Origin: Serilophus lunatus
Lineage: Eukaryota > Chordata > Aves > Passeriformes > Eurylaimidae
Length of the DNA stretch: 64,000 nucleotides
Reading direction: 5' to 3'
Assembly (NCBI GenBank): GCA_013399895.1
Contig: VXBA01002635.1
Coordinates: forward strand, 124,001-188,000
A model generated the notes under the pieces. That model did no database searches. It saw only the letters and a list, made by a program, of their open reading frames with translations, and was not told the DNA's origin. The position numbers and the translations under genes are program-made. Below are positions 40,226 to 52,889 of this stretch, in pieces (position 1 is the first letter of the stretch; every line of letters starts with the position of its first letter).

Positions 40226-41329
40226 GCTGGTTGTGTGCCCTTGATAGGCTCTTCGCCTTCCCTTGGTAAGCCATGAAAGGTAGATTAAAAAAAGAAACTG
40301 TTGTTTCAGACTTGCCTCCCTAAATTTTTCCCTTGTCATATCTGTTCTGCTCTGTTCTCCAAGGGTTCCTGGAGGCTGTCTGTTGCTCTCTGAAAAAGCA
40401 GCCTTTACAAAGCTGAAAACAGTGTGCATTTTGCCTCCTGCCAGGATTCTGTTCGCAGAGCCATCTTGCTGGCAGCGTGCAGGCAGCAGATCTGAAAGTG
40501 CCCCACAGCATGCTAATAAGCCAGCGTAATTTGAGGAGGGCTCTGAACAGGCCTGGGGTGCCTACAGGGTTGGGCACATGGGGTTCCCTGAGCATACCTG
40601 TCTTCAGAAAAACCCAAGAGAAAGTCTCCACCACTCTGTTCTCCTCACCCTCTTCCACTGGCACCTTGCACGACAGGACTAGCATCTGCCACAGGTCCCT
40701 CTCTCCAAGGAGAGAAATCCAGCATTTTCATTAAGGGATCCTTTTTTAGAGTTCAATTGCCTTCATGGTAATAGGGCAGGAGGAGGGTAGAAGGGACCCA
40801 TCTGGCACTTGGAGAGGGACTCAGTAAGCTTTGCAGTGGTCTTAATTGCTGTGGGATTTGCTGGCAGCTGCAAACTGAACTCTAATACAGAGAAGCTTCC
40901 TCCCGTGGTTAAAGAGATCAAAAAGGACAGGTGTAGAAAGAGAAGTCTGTAATACTGCTGAGTCTCTGGGTAGTGTGAAGACCCATAGGAAAGTACCTCA
41001 CAGCCTAGAGCAATCACTGTGTTGGTCTAAATTAGAAGAAGAAGATATCCAGTCAAATTAGTAGCTCAGAAGTGCAAGGCACAATTGATACCTCTAACCT
41101 GGACATGCTGGAGGTGAGCAGTGTTTTCCCCAAAATATCAGCCCAGGCTAATGTAGTTGTCTCATATTATCTGCACACACACTGAATTCACACAGTGCAG
41201 CCTAAGGATTGTAAGACAAGGACTATTGTAAATGTAAGATCATGAACAGGGTCTACTATTTGTCTTCAAAGCAATTTTGCTATTAGAGAGGGAGAAGAAA
41301 ACAAATCAAGCAAATTATGTTTGTTTTAA

Positions 41330-41560
41330 AATGATCAATCTCTTTATCTGATTCATTTGGCCAGTTTCCATGCTTGTCAGGTGTGACTGCCTATACAATT
41401 CTCAATTGTTTCTAGTGACCTGTTCAAACTTGGGTTAATTGACCCATTCAGACATCTTTCATTAGCCTTCTTATTTTAATAAAAAGTACTTGTGAAATTT
41501 ATAAAGGCTAAGATGAATCAAGATGAAAATACATTTAAAGAAGGTTCTTATTTAGCTGTT
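41330..41560. promoter_or_regulatory. Unique AT-rich block with two small palindromes, possible CNE
   Basis: ACAATT-CTC-AATTGT (41395-41409) is a perfect 6-bp inverted repeat. Soon after, GGGTTAATTGACCC (41432-41445) is a near-perfect palindrome containing GTTAAT, an HNF1-like half site. The block is free of simple repeats and transposons. Regulatory function is only suggested by these words. Confidence 0.22.
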
Positions 41561-42540
41561 TCCCTCTTTCCTTCTCTCTGGGTAATGGCTATAAGCAGGC
41601 AAGTAGCAGTAAGGAAAGATACAGTGCAACATGAGGATCGCTAATTGCTCCTTCTGGTTACAAAGAAATGGCACAGACAATGGCTTCACCTTCATCAGAA
41701 AAGCATTAATTCAAACCCCATTTTGTTTATGGCTATCAAGCCTTGAGATAATTGCAAACTTATTGTAAATACCTGAAAAACATGTAATTAACAGTCCCTT
41801 ACAAAAAAGTAATTCTTTGATGACCTGAAGCCATAGGTGAAGCATTGGAAAGCATAGGAAAGGTGTTCAATATTTAACTCACTTGCAAGCTAAGAGAACA
41901 TCTAAATTAGTAATAAACTCACTGGATCTCCAAGCAAGGCCAGTGGCTGTAAAGGTAAAACTCCCGTCAATTTTGTTTGAAATACCTGCTGGAGAAACTC
42001 AGCATTCAATAGAAATTCCTCCTGGAGTTCACTGAAACTTTTCACTCCACAAAATTCCACTGCAGGGAGAGGATTTGTGATGTGTGTAACTTGGCTGTGT
42101 CTACAGTATCGGCTATATGCGCACACGTTAGCTCAGGAAGGACTATTTAGCATTTCACCCAGAGAGCAAGCTGTGAATCCAGAAAGACTCTGTGGGGTCT
42201 CAAGGGGTGATGAAGAAGCCAATCCCTTTGATGGCTGCACTCAACCCTGCTCATCAAGTCAGATGCCTGGACCAAGCAGAAACTAGAGCCAGAGGTGGTG
42301 GTTATCTTAAAAAAAGACCAAATTGAGTGTGGGGTAGGATGTCTAAGAAAGACAAACCAAATAGGCTTTGAAGGACAGTACCACAAGGGTAGCCCAGGAC
42401 ATCCAAGTAGCTGATAGGAATGGCCAGTATCTAGGCTTGATAGACACATATTTAAAACTTCTTATGCATTCCACCTCCTTTTCTTCTCATTCAATGGCTC
42501 GTTCCTATGCTTAAACAAACTCTGAAAGGGCAAGTATGGC

Positions 42541-43054
42541 AGCCTGGCCTTGAATATTGTGTGGAGTTTTGGTCATTAAGCTATTTTGGGTTTGGACATT
42601 AAGCTATTAGAGAGTGTCCAAAGGAGGGCAACTAAGATAGTGAAGGACCTTGAGGGGAAGCCATATGAGGAGCAGCTGAGAGCACTTGATTTACTCAGTC
42701 TGGAGAAAAGGAGACTGAGTGAAGATGTCATCACAGTCTACAACTTCATGATGGGGAGAGGACAGGTAGACAGGTATCTCTTCTCTGGTGACCAGTGACA
42801 GAACCCGAGAGAATGACCTGAAATTGTGTCAGGGGAGGTTTAGGTTGGATATTATAGACAGGTTTTTCACCCGAAGGGTGGTTGGGCACTGGAACAGACT
42901 CCTCAGGGAAGTCGTCACAAGCCTGACAGAGCTCAAGAAGCATTTGATAGTCTCAGGCACGTGCTGTGACTCTTAGGGATGGGTGCAGGGCTAAGAGTTG
43001 GACTCAATGACCCTTCTAGATCCCTTCCAACTTGGCATATTGTGTGATTCTGTG
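42541..43054 (+). mobile_element. CR1 LINE, 5'-truncated copy (ORF2 C-terminus plus 3' UTR)
   Basis: This is the largest recognisable repeat in the window. It begins inside the C-terminal part of CR1 ORF2, downstream of the reverse-transcriptase core, and runs through the 3' UTR. The UTR contains the typical phrase for a line of DNA that is GA-rich and ends 'cccttccaac'. The copy stops in two octamers, ATTGTGTG ATTCTGTG, at 43039-43054, which is the hallmark CR1 terminus instead of a poly(A) tail. 5' truncation is the normal fate of CR1 retrotransposition. The 5' border is estimated from where the protein similarity (LEYCVEFW) begins, so it could shift by tens of bases. The copy is clearly dead: it has frameshifts and an internal duplication (see the ORF2 entry). 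Confidence 0.93.
42549..42976 (+). pseudogene. CR1 ORF2 (reverse transcriptase/endonuclease) C-terminal remnant, frameshifted
   Basis: Three pieces in three frames together resemble the CR1 ORF2 C-terminus. Piece one (from 42549) reads LEYCVEFWS and ends at a TAA. Piece two (42586-42798) contains the characteristic LESVQRRATKIVKDLEG and LLSLEKRRL segments. Piece three (42788-42976) carries GRFRLDIIDRFFTRRVVGHW followed by NRLLREV. In intact CR1 these segments lie in one continuous frame after the RT domain, so at least two frame changes (about 42575-42600 and about 42790-42800) have accumulated. No catalytic RT or endonuclease motif is present. The remnant has no expected function. Recognition rests on remembered CR1 protein motifs, not on a database search. 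Confidence 0.88.
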
Positions 43055-46000
43055 AAAATTGGAATGTACTGTAGAAGTGAGAGACCAAGAACCAGATAGT
43101 GGCACCTCAGAGAAACAGAAAGAACCACGGTTTTCTGGGAGGAGTCTCTTGAGAAAGACCCTGGGGAAGTCTACAGCCAGCCTTGTAATTGTGACAGTCC
43201 TATTAATAAAGAAGGATGACTGTAGAATACAGATGATCCAGAAGAGGCCCAGGGATTAAGGAGAAAGCTTTGCAAAATTTTTCAGATACCATCAGATGTG
43301 CTTTAGTATCAGCCAATGCTTACTGGAAAAGAGTGAACAAATACTCTGCTGTAAAACAATTCTTCTTATTTTGCCACATTTTTCTACTTAGCCTTTAGTA
43401 TTTTGGGGGATTTTTTTCATTTTTCAAGCACAATTAAAGGGACTGAAGGGGAAACTTTTCCACGGGTTTCAGGTTGAATTAGCTCAGTCCTTAAGTCATA
43501 TGTTTAAGAGTTTTATACTAACATAATTATGTATATCGATCAATAGAAATGCATATTAACAAGCAGATACACAAGGATAAAGGATACATGTTTTTCATAT
43601 GGAAATCATTACATACAGCTTAGCATTTTGGTGATTGGCACAATATTATTATAACTAGACTGGAAAGTGTCTTTTTCTGTAGCACCTGCCTTGCTATTTG
43701 TTGCAGACAACACAGATACGAGTTGTGAGATTCCCCACACTCTCCTTTTCCCTTTTATTTTGCATTAATGCTCTGACAGGAGAGGAAGCCCCATGAAGAA
43801 GAATAGAGGGCAAATCTTAAATTTGGAGATGGGTTTGAGATGTCTTTTGGCCTGTGCCTGTGTGCACCAAGGCATGCCAGCCTGCACTGCCATTAGTTCT
43901 TTCTTGCATTAATTGGCCTGCATATACTGGTAGAAATCAGAGGATACCAGGACATCTTCCTGAAGGGGAGGACACTGCAGCATCCATTGAATTATGCCCA
44001 GAACGCTGGCAGGTACAATCTGTGACACACATCCTCCTGGGGACAGAGTGCTTATTTTAGCATGGCACTAGGAGGTTTCTTGAAGCCTGCTCTCTTTGCT
44101 CACTGCAACTTCTCAGCCCTATCTGTTTCTAGCCGGTAGTATGGATGGCCATTTTGGCAAGGTTATCATTCTCTGTGGTACCCTGGAGCCCAGGACACAT
44201 TTAGACACTATAGTAATACTGATAATGATAATAATAAATAAAGCTGGAATCTTGGGAGGACATTTGTTTTAATGATCCCAGCTCTGCCTGCTACATTCAG
44301 GGGTAATATCAGCTATCTGTCTTTGTCTTCTTTAATCTGGCCAAGTAATTTGAGGTAATATTTATCACATAAAGGCTCTGAGTATTTGCAAATGCCTCCT
44401 CTATCCATTCATAAGTCTCAAAACTGTGATTTCCAGAAGTAAAAGATTCTCATGTCTAACTAGCCCAGGCTTGAGGCATTTTCACTTTTGAGCTCTATCC
44501 TGCAAATGCTGAGCACTTGTCCATGGTGCTGGGCTTGTTCACCACTCCCAGCCTTTGAGGAGAATGTAGAGATGAATAAAGGACTTGGTCTGGATTTATG
44601 CCCATACAAATAATCTCTCATCCTCCATCTCTTTGCAGTTCAGGGTTATATTGAGCCAGAGATACAATGTCTTCCTTGTTAATAACACAGGTAGACTCCT
44701 CTTCCATTAACATGCTTGTTTCCTCCCTGAACCTATACAAATTATAAGTATTCAGAATTTCCCACGGGAAGGATTTCCATAGCTTGTCCCCACACTGAGC
44801 AGAGAACAACACACCTATGCTGACTCTGTTGGTTGCTTACCTCATTTGATGCTCCCCTGTTCCCTTCTTGGAAGAAATGGAGAGTGCATGGTCCCCCTGG
44901 TTTGCAGAGTTCACTGGGAAAAGGTCTCCATCTGGCAGCAGAAGCCTTCACCTCCTGAGCCCTCATGTATCTTGCAGCAGCCTGAGATCTGTGTTGAGGA
45001 AAATTTCTGGTCAGCATTTCATCTGCACTAGATCTCTTCAGAAGGGCCTTGGTGAGCAGTTCAGAAACAAGCATCTTTCAGAGGGCTGAGGCCTCCTCTT
45101 TTGCCTGACAGGTTGTGCTCTCACACTCTTTTTCTCTCACCTTGTCATCCAGTTCAGTGACTCATGCAAAAGAAGAGCAGCTGAACTTAAATAAGAAAAG
45201 TCCTTAAGGACTATCAGAGGGCACAGAACTTGGACAGAGAGAGGGAAAAATGTATTTACATAGTCATCATGGCAGTCACCAGATCAACAAACAATTAGAT
45301 TTTTTTACTGCTAATGAATTAACAATGCTTCAGCTGCATTATCTGCTCCACAATCTCTATCCAGGAGTCAGGCCTTCATGTGTTTAACTGGGACTTGCAA
45401 AAACCCCCTAAAAGAGGAGAACTTCACTTTAGAGAGAGTCTGTCCTCCGTCAGGGTGTCCCTGGAGATATAATTCTTAGACCCTCACACTTAACTAATGA
45501 CTGTCAGTGCTGCTCTGTGCAAAAATTCCTCAAGGTGAATGTATCTAATCGGAACATATATAGATATGAAGCTGCACAGAGAAAATCTTTGTTTCCCAGA
45601 GAAGGAAAAAAAAGAATGTCTGTGTATAGGAAAGTGGAAAAGTGCCCTTCCTTGTCCTTCATTCCCTCATCTTCCTTACAAGCTTGAATTCCTTGAATAA
45701 AAAGAGTTGGCATTGAAATGGTGTCTCTGGGTCTACAAATGGAGTCTTATCCCTCAACACGTAGCTAGGGCACTACTGAAATACCATCTTAATTAATAAC
45801 ATGACCTTGTAAATATGGCATCTAACTGCACATGCAAAATCCTGCTTATTTCTCAGTTGTGTTTGTTCTCCATTCCCAGTAAAAACAAGTGTTTGCTCAT
45901 CACCTAAGCTGCACAGAGTGCAGAGGCAAGGGATCCTGTTATTTTTCCAATTGCACAACCTCAATTGGTGGCACAAGGCATGGAAAAAGCAGAGTGTGAT

Positions 46001-49000
46001 TTTCTCCAGTCCCAAGCAGAGGTTCCACTCTTGGGGAGATATTTGCCAGCCTAGGGCTTGACTCTTTTAGTTCTGTGAGTGGCTAGAATGAGGCTGAGGA
46101 TGGAATCCCTGCTGAGGGGCTTTTCCCTGCTGTTGTTTGCAGTACTCCCCATCTCAAAGGACCAGGTCTCCCCCTGCATCTAAGAAGGGGTCATGAAAGG
46201 GAGTGAGAACTGCAGGATTCCTTCTCTTGTACCCCATGTGTCTCCTGCAGTCCCAAAATGAGCCCTAATGCTCTCTCCAGAAAGCATCTCTTCCTAGAGA
46301 ACCTGCTGGTCTGGGAACATTCCTTGGACATGCAATATTCTTCCATTTTAAGGGGTGAGTGACAGAACTGAAAAAGCAAAACAAGACAGATAAATCCTTT
46401 CTGTCTCCTGGCATCTTTACTACTTCATTGCTTTATAATAAATGCACATTCCTATCTGGCCTGAGGGCCCCTCTTTCCTGCCTGGGCAGAGGTGCTATTC
46501 ATTCATGGTTCACAGGGGAGGGAAGGAGTCACACACTTTCCTTTCATAGTCATGTAGTCCAGAATCAAGAACACTCCACAAGACACCATCTAATCAAAAT
46601 CAGACACTCCCTGAGGGCACCATATACATTTAGGGAAAAAGGGCAGTCAGCCCTTTATGACCAAATTTCTCAATGGAGGAGAGAATGGTCTGTTTTTCAT
46701 CACACACTCCCAAGCTTGCTTGAAAAATAGAACAATATTCTCATCTACTCCTCCCCAGTTCCCTACCCTCAAGTCCCCCCACAAAAGAAAACAGAGAAAT
46801 AGCATAGACATTGCTCGAGGATACTCCTACCTCTAATTCCCTGCTCAAGACAAAGGGACTCAGTATAGCAAATGTATTTCTTCCTGTCTTCCCCCTGAAG
46901 GGGCTGAGGGAAGATGTCCACAAACAAGGCAGAAGTACTACTTGCAAAACGAGAGAGACAAAGGGGGAGCAGGATTCCGGGGCTTTGTTTCCGGTCCTCC
47001 CACTGCTCACTGTAGGGAGTGTAGATAAGTCATGCTTAACCTCCCTCCAACACAGTTTATCTAATGCCATCTGGGTTTATTTTTCTGAAGTCTTAACAAA
47101 CTCAAGCTCACGTTCATTTAGTTAATGCCCATGTGCAAGATAACACATTCAACAAGAGCTACCACCTGGCTGTCTCTGGGAATACATGATCCATGCACAT
47201 GACAAAAGAAGACCCCTGGGATTGCTTCTTACTTAAGTAAATCAGCTGAGTGAGGAGATACCAAGGAGTGAGGGGATAGCTGCAAGTGCAACTCCTGAGA
47301 AAAGGAAGCTTGTCCGCCATCCAACTTTCCTGAAGGATTGGCATAAGTGAGGGGTTCTGGGGAGGAGAAAGATACTGTTCTTCACTTTTCACTCATCCTC
47401 GGCACCATCATCCAACACCTGAATGATGAAGAATGGTTTCCCATGGCCTAATCCTGGTAGGACAGCTGGAGTTCACAACTGCCGGCTGTAATTCAGCTCT
47501 CACTGGTAAAATCTCTGGGGCAGAGGCAGTCTACTTTTTTCTAGCTGTTCTGTGCCTAAGACTGCAGAGGCCTTAAATCCTGGTTCCAGCTTTTGAGTGC
47601 ACCCACAGGATGAGCATTAAGAGAAGCAGCAGCTTTACAAGGAGCAAAGCCAGAGTCAGACTGTGAGAAGGAAGAGCCACTGAGAACAGGGAGTTAAAAC
47701 TAGTACGCTATTCCCAAGACTGTTTTCCTTGCTAAAGCAAAAGGGTACTTAAGGATGGGCTTTAACTCCTTCAGTGTAAAGTGCCATGAAGTGGAGCATG
47801 TCAGCCCTGCCTCCCTCTCTCCTGCTCCTCAGTGGGAGCCTGGGACTTTCACCCTTCCCTCTCCATTAATCGTGGCTTCTGTGATACACATGCTTCTTCA
47901 GGAGGCAAGGAAGGGGACAGCTCAAAATGGAAAAGAAAGCACTGAAAGAGATGATTACATGTGGGAGAAAAAGAAAAAAATCCACTTTTCTTCTCACAAA
48001 GGGAAGCTGCTGGCTGATTGCTTTAGGCAATACATAAGGTTGCTTTGTAACACACAGTTTTCTATCCAAGGTTCTCTTTCAACTGCTGCAATAGAAAAGG
48101 AGGGAGAAAGAAAGAATGGAAGTGGTTTCAAGTCCTCTTCACAGAGAAATATCTAACTCACCTTATAAGGCTTTTATCCACTCTTGTAAAAAAAATCTAG
48201 TCATGGTTGAGGCTTACAGAGCTCCATTCTCATTGCTACCAACTACCAAGCCCAAATGGCCATTCTGCTTTCCTCTGAAGTCAGCCAACCATCTGTTACT
48301 CCTTCTCTTCCTCTCAGGAGCTGAGTTTTCCATAGCCTTCCTTGCACAATGCTATTGTGTCAGGTCAGACCTATACAACTGGCTGGTGTCTCTCCAGACT
48401 ATGAGGAAACAGCCATATTTTTAATGCTACCATGAACACATCTAGCTTACAAGAGGGCTGGAAGTTAAGACATAAGAGCAGGAGTCTGTGAACCAGTAGT
48501 AAAGATGATAATAAAGATATGACCAAATCTGGGAGATGTACTACCCGTGGTGACTGGCAAAGCTTTTTTCAAAACAGTGAAACCCCCAGTGACTTCTTTT
48601 CATGACAATGTTGGTCATATATTCACTAGTCCATGTACTAAGCTTGGCACATGGGAGGCAGATGTTCATGCCACCCCTCCATCAGGACCCTCACTATCTC
48701 TCCAAAGCCATGTCCCTTCCAAACCTCTCATTTCTCACCTCCCACTGAATGCTGTATTTTACACAATCACTCTTCTCACTGGACACACATGTTTTCAACA
48801 AAGATTTCAGCTGTTGAGAGTGGAAGAGGCAGAAGACTGTTGTTGTTCTGTAGTGCATGAACTTCTCTGTGTTGCCTCCTTTAGGAACTGATCCAGGGTT
48901 TCCAAATCCCCCATCCTGATTTCTAATGCACAATGATTTATCAGTGTCCCCATTGTCTCCTGGCCGTGAGCTCTCTTTACAACCTGTTATTCATTTTGGG

Positions 49001-52000
49001 AAAGGAGGTTTTCTTTATGAATGATGTAAAAGCATTTGTCTGACATGATGGGAATTTATGAGTTGTGAATCCCAGCTCCTCCCCCAGGGCCCATGAAATC
49101 AGCACAAGGCAGGGGATGAGGAGGGGAGAGCAGTGTCTGCAGACAGAACTGAATGGACACAGCTTCCTGCTGACAGGAGATATTTATGTATTTGCCAACA
49201 TTTTAGTATAAAAATAAGGAGAGTTACTGAGGTGTGGGGGGTAGTAGGGCAGAAACAGCAAACTCAAATACAGCCATCAGTCTCCTGCCTGCCTGGGGTG
49301 ACGAGTGGAGGATGGACCTTGGTTACCCATCATTGCAACCATTACATAAGGATGCAGATGATGGACTATTTTCACAGGCTTCCGCTTCTCTTTTTCCCAA
49401 GGTCTCCTGCCCCAAGACATTTGCTTGGAAAAATGGCTCGAAGTAGACAAGACCTGCATATGGAAACACATTATCAAAGTGGGGCAGGAACATAGAGGGA
49501 TGGGTGGTGTTTTCCTGTGCAGCAGCTACACAAAGAGGAGAGAGCAGTTTAGCATTGGTGATACACTACTGCTTGGTACCTGCAGGGACTCAAGACCAGG
49601 GTTGGTGGGCATGTTTGTCAGCTGCATCATGGCAATGACTATCAACTCATGTGATTGTTAACTGGCAGGCTTTCACAATCAGAGTGTTCAGTATTACCCG
49701 TGTTCAGTCCCATTAAGGAAGTCCTAGGTTGCTCCCCTTCCATTTCTACTCTGTTGTCTCCTCTTTCCCTCCTAGTGGTTTCTTTCTTCCCAAGTGTCGC
49801 TGCAGATAAGGGCTGAAATTTCTGCCTTCATGTTCCACACTGAAGGTGTGCATGTAGATGATACTGAGAACATCCTTGTTGATTCGTGAATTGCTGTTTA
49901 TGTGCTCTAGTATGGAATCCAGCAGCCTCTCAAGTGTGCAATGCGTTCCTCCACAACCAGATTTCTCCCTGAGTTCTGTGGGCAGTAGTTTGAGAACCCA
50001 CACAAATACAGCAACTTCATAGAACCTCTGCGGGACAAAGGTGGTGGCACAGAAGGATCAGGCAACATTCCCAGGAGCTTAGCATGGAAGAGGGAGGGTG
50101 GTATAATGGGAAATCATGCTGTCAAAAAAACTTGAAACTGAATAAAAAGTGTTGCTTCTGGCTTTTTCTAGAGCTTTTGCATGCTGCTTCTGTTTTTCAC
50201 TTGTTTCAGTAATAAATCCGTAAGCATTTGTGCATATGTGTTCACAAATTGTTTGTGGATAGTCATTTGGCTTGTACTATTTTGTACTTTAATTGTAAAG
50301 GATGAGCATTTTATGGAAGCATATTTCAGCTTATGGGCTATCCTGAGGATACAGCTGTCTTGTAATTCACAGTGTGTTACTGGTCAATGAAGTCTCATGA
50401 TATTTATTTTACCTGTAGAAACAAAACTTCATTTTCCAAAAGCTGAAGACATCCCAGCACAACAGAGGATTCTGGGTAGTCACATTTAGATGCAAGTACC
50501 ACTCTGCTGCATCCTTCATGTGAGCATTCTCAAGGAGGTGGATGGAAGAGGCATAGACATTGGTCAGTCAACCCACTGTAGTAAATTCAAAGCATCCCCA
50601 CCCATCATGTGTTGTATGTGCCTGACAAAAGCTCCAGCCGGTTCTGGGAGTCACTTGTGTTCTCCTTAGGGAATCTGCCATCCAGTTGCATACATCCCAA
50701 CACATGTGGCCTTGTTGCACTGGCATGGCAGAAGAATAAAACTTTTGGACTGCAGGATTTGTGCTGTGAGCTCCCCACGAGAGGCTGAGGAGAAGATCCT
50801 TCCCATGACAAATAGTGCCCAGATAAAAAGGAGCAGCTCTCAACACTGTATGTCTTATTAATTTCCCTATTTTCACTTGGACCATGCATTCTGGAGGAGT
50901 GATGTACTGCTGGCTCTGCGGCTACACTGCCCCTTCCATCCTCTCCTCCCACCCCTCTGTTCAAAACCAACCAGCTGTGCACTGAAGACACAAATAACAG
51001 CTAGAGCGAGAATCAGTGGCAGAGAGACCAGGGAGGAGGGGGCTCTGTGGCACGTGGGGACTCGAGGTATGCAGTTGGCACATGAGATCTGAAGCACGCC
51101 AGCTGTCAGGACCCACCCCTGCAATCTGCTGGTGCACACAGCACCACAGACTTGGGCTTTAAAAAGGGAGGAATAAAACTCACGGTAGCAGCAAAAATTA
51201 TTTACCCAAAGAAGTTCATGAGCTTGTTATTAATGATTTTTCCAAGACCTGTGTGACAGTGCAGTTATGAATGCTCAGCCTTTATTTGCTGCAAGCAAGA
51301 GCAAATATGGAGAGATGCAACGCATCACAAACAGCTTCTGAGCACCACAGAAGTTGTCTGTGCCACTGCCCTGCAGGGATATGGGCAAAGTGCATGCAGG
51401 GACCAGAAGAAGCCTGTGTGCCTTGGAGCCCCTTGAAGCCTTTCTGATTTGAAGCATCTTCCTCCAGATCCCCAGTTGATGCATAAACCTATAGACAGAG
51501 AATGTTTTCTCAGCGGAGCCACAGCCAATGGATGAAAAGCAGTTTCAGATGACTGCAGCTACGGGGCACAGCAAAGGACTGTCCCAACTGCTGTACTGCA
51601 GTGTACAGTTTGATGGTAGTTATGGCAACTCATGCTTGTGGGTACAAAAATGGGCAAGCTAGAAGTTAATTTCCTGATAAGGCACATCCAACAGGACTGT
51701 GGGGCATCTGCAGCAGACACGCTCAGATAACCTGGCACTGATGGACTTCTTCAGTGTATTTATCCTCTAACTCCTCATTAGATAAGGAACATTATAGATG
51801 ATGAATTGAAGAGGAGAGTCTAAAAAAGGGAAAAAAGCTGCATACTGCAAGACTAAACTGCGGAGTTGGTCTCCCAAGGAACCCCATCTGACACTGGTCC
51901 TGGGCTGAATCTTGTCTTCAGCATGGGGTAGGTCTTCTCAGGGTAAAAATCTTACATTCAACACACACAGCAAAGTTATCTAGCCAGTGGCATGCCAATA

Positions 52001-52820
52001 TTTTTTCCAGGAATAAAAAAAAAGTCTTTTTTGGAGTAATCTTTCCTTGGCTGAGACTGTCACCCAGGAGTTGTCCTTATCATCATGTTTGTAGCTCCTG
52101 CCTGCCAAACAGGAACTGGATTTTAATCAACAATTTGTTTCCCTTCAGGGCACCAACCAGTCCTGCTTAGTCTTTGGGATGTGACCAACACTCCCCTGGC
52201 CTTCATTCATACAAATGAGCGGTGCTGTTGCTTAGTAGTGATTTCCATGCAGTTATGAGGCTAAAACTGGCCCTTTACACAATTTCCTCTGAGGAGGCAG
52301 GAGACAGGACAGGAAAGCAATGCTGGTATTAGAGAAGACAAGGACTGAAGATATGAATCTTTGTGCTAGCTGCTGGGTCACCAGGTGTTTGAATTATCAG
52401 CACTCACTGAAGAATATGGAGGGGGAAATTGTCAGTAATTATATTTTATTTTGAAGCTGAATTCTTTTGCTCCTGCTTTTCTTTAGGTTCATTCCAGCTA
52501 GGGCACATTTCCCTGAAAGTAGGTCTAGACTAATCTAGGAATAACACCGTGGGACACATCACAAGGGATTGCATCACTGCTGGTCACAAGAAAATGCAAA
52601 CCAAGATCTTACACAGAACAGTTCCTGTGTAAAGCAAATCCATCTAAAATGCCTCTTCCAGGAACGAGACTTGAGCTGATTATTGCTCTTTTTTTTGGAG
52701 GGACTGAAAGATGATTTTGATTCTTTTCTGCAGCATCATTCAGAGCTGAAGACTTCCTTGCTGGAGAACTTTTCCTTACTCATATCTCAACAACTGGCCT
52801 AAGATGCTATTTGTTGAACA
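43055..52820. other. Unique non-coding DNA
   Basis: No gene, RNA gene or transposon recognised beyond the 44.2-kb simple repeat. Several 100-130 codon frames occur (for example 46359-46730, 47755-48156, 49133-49495). Each overlaps competing frames and has no recognisable domain. Confidence 0.65.
44211..44242. repeat. Imperfect (GATAAT/AAT)n repeat
   Basis: GATAAT twice, then AAT and AAAT units. It is short and degenerate, with no coding relation. Confidence 0.85.
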
Positions 52821-52889
52821 CACAGAGTCACAGACACAGACACAGACACAGACACAGACACAGACACAGACACAGACACAGTCACAGAC
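52821..52889. repeat. (CAGACA)n hexanucleotide microsatellite
   Basis: A pure run of the hexamer CAGACA covers 52831-52880 (about 8.3 units), with degenerate flanks (cacagagtca on the left, gtcacagacg on the right) extending it to about 69 bp. Open frames across it encode alternating His-Arg on one strand and Cys-Val on the other. Those are artefacts of the repeat, not genes. This is the longest pure simple repeat in the window and is likely length-polymorphic. Confidence 0.97.

Larger units (their letters stand above)
32706..42540. other. Unique non-coding DNA
   Basis: No gene recognised. Minor compositional marks are a C-run cluster (35329-35343, runs of 3, 6 and 4 C), a few clustered CpGs at 34725-34890 including CCGCGG, a purine-rich stretch (39787-39811) and the GA repeat at 40.2 kb. 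The AT-rich block at 41.3-41.6 kb is listed separately. Confidence 0.65.

Noticed and set aside
39975..40429. Minus-strand frames with Ser-Leu repeats
   Set aside because: Produced by the (GA)n microsatellite at 40.2 kb.
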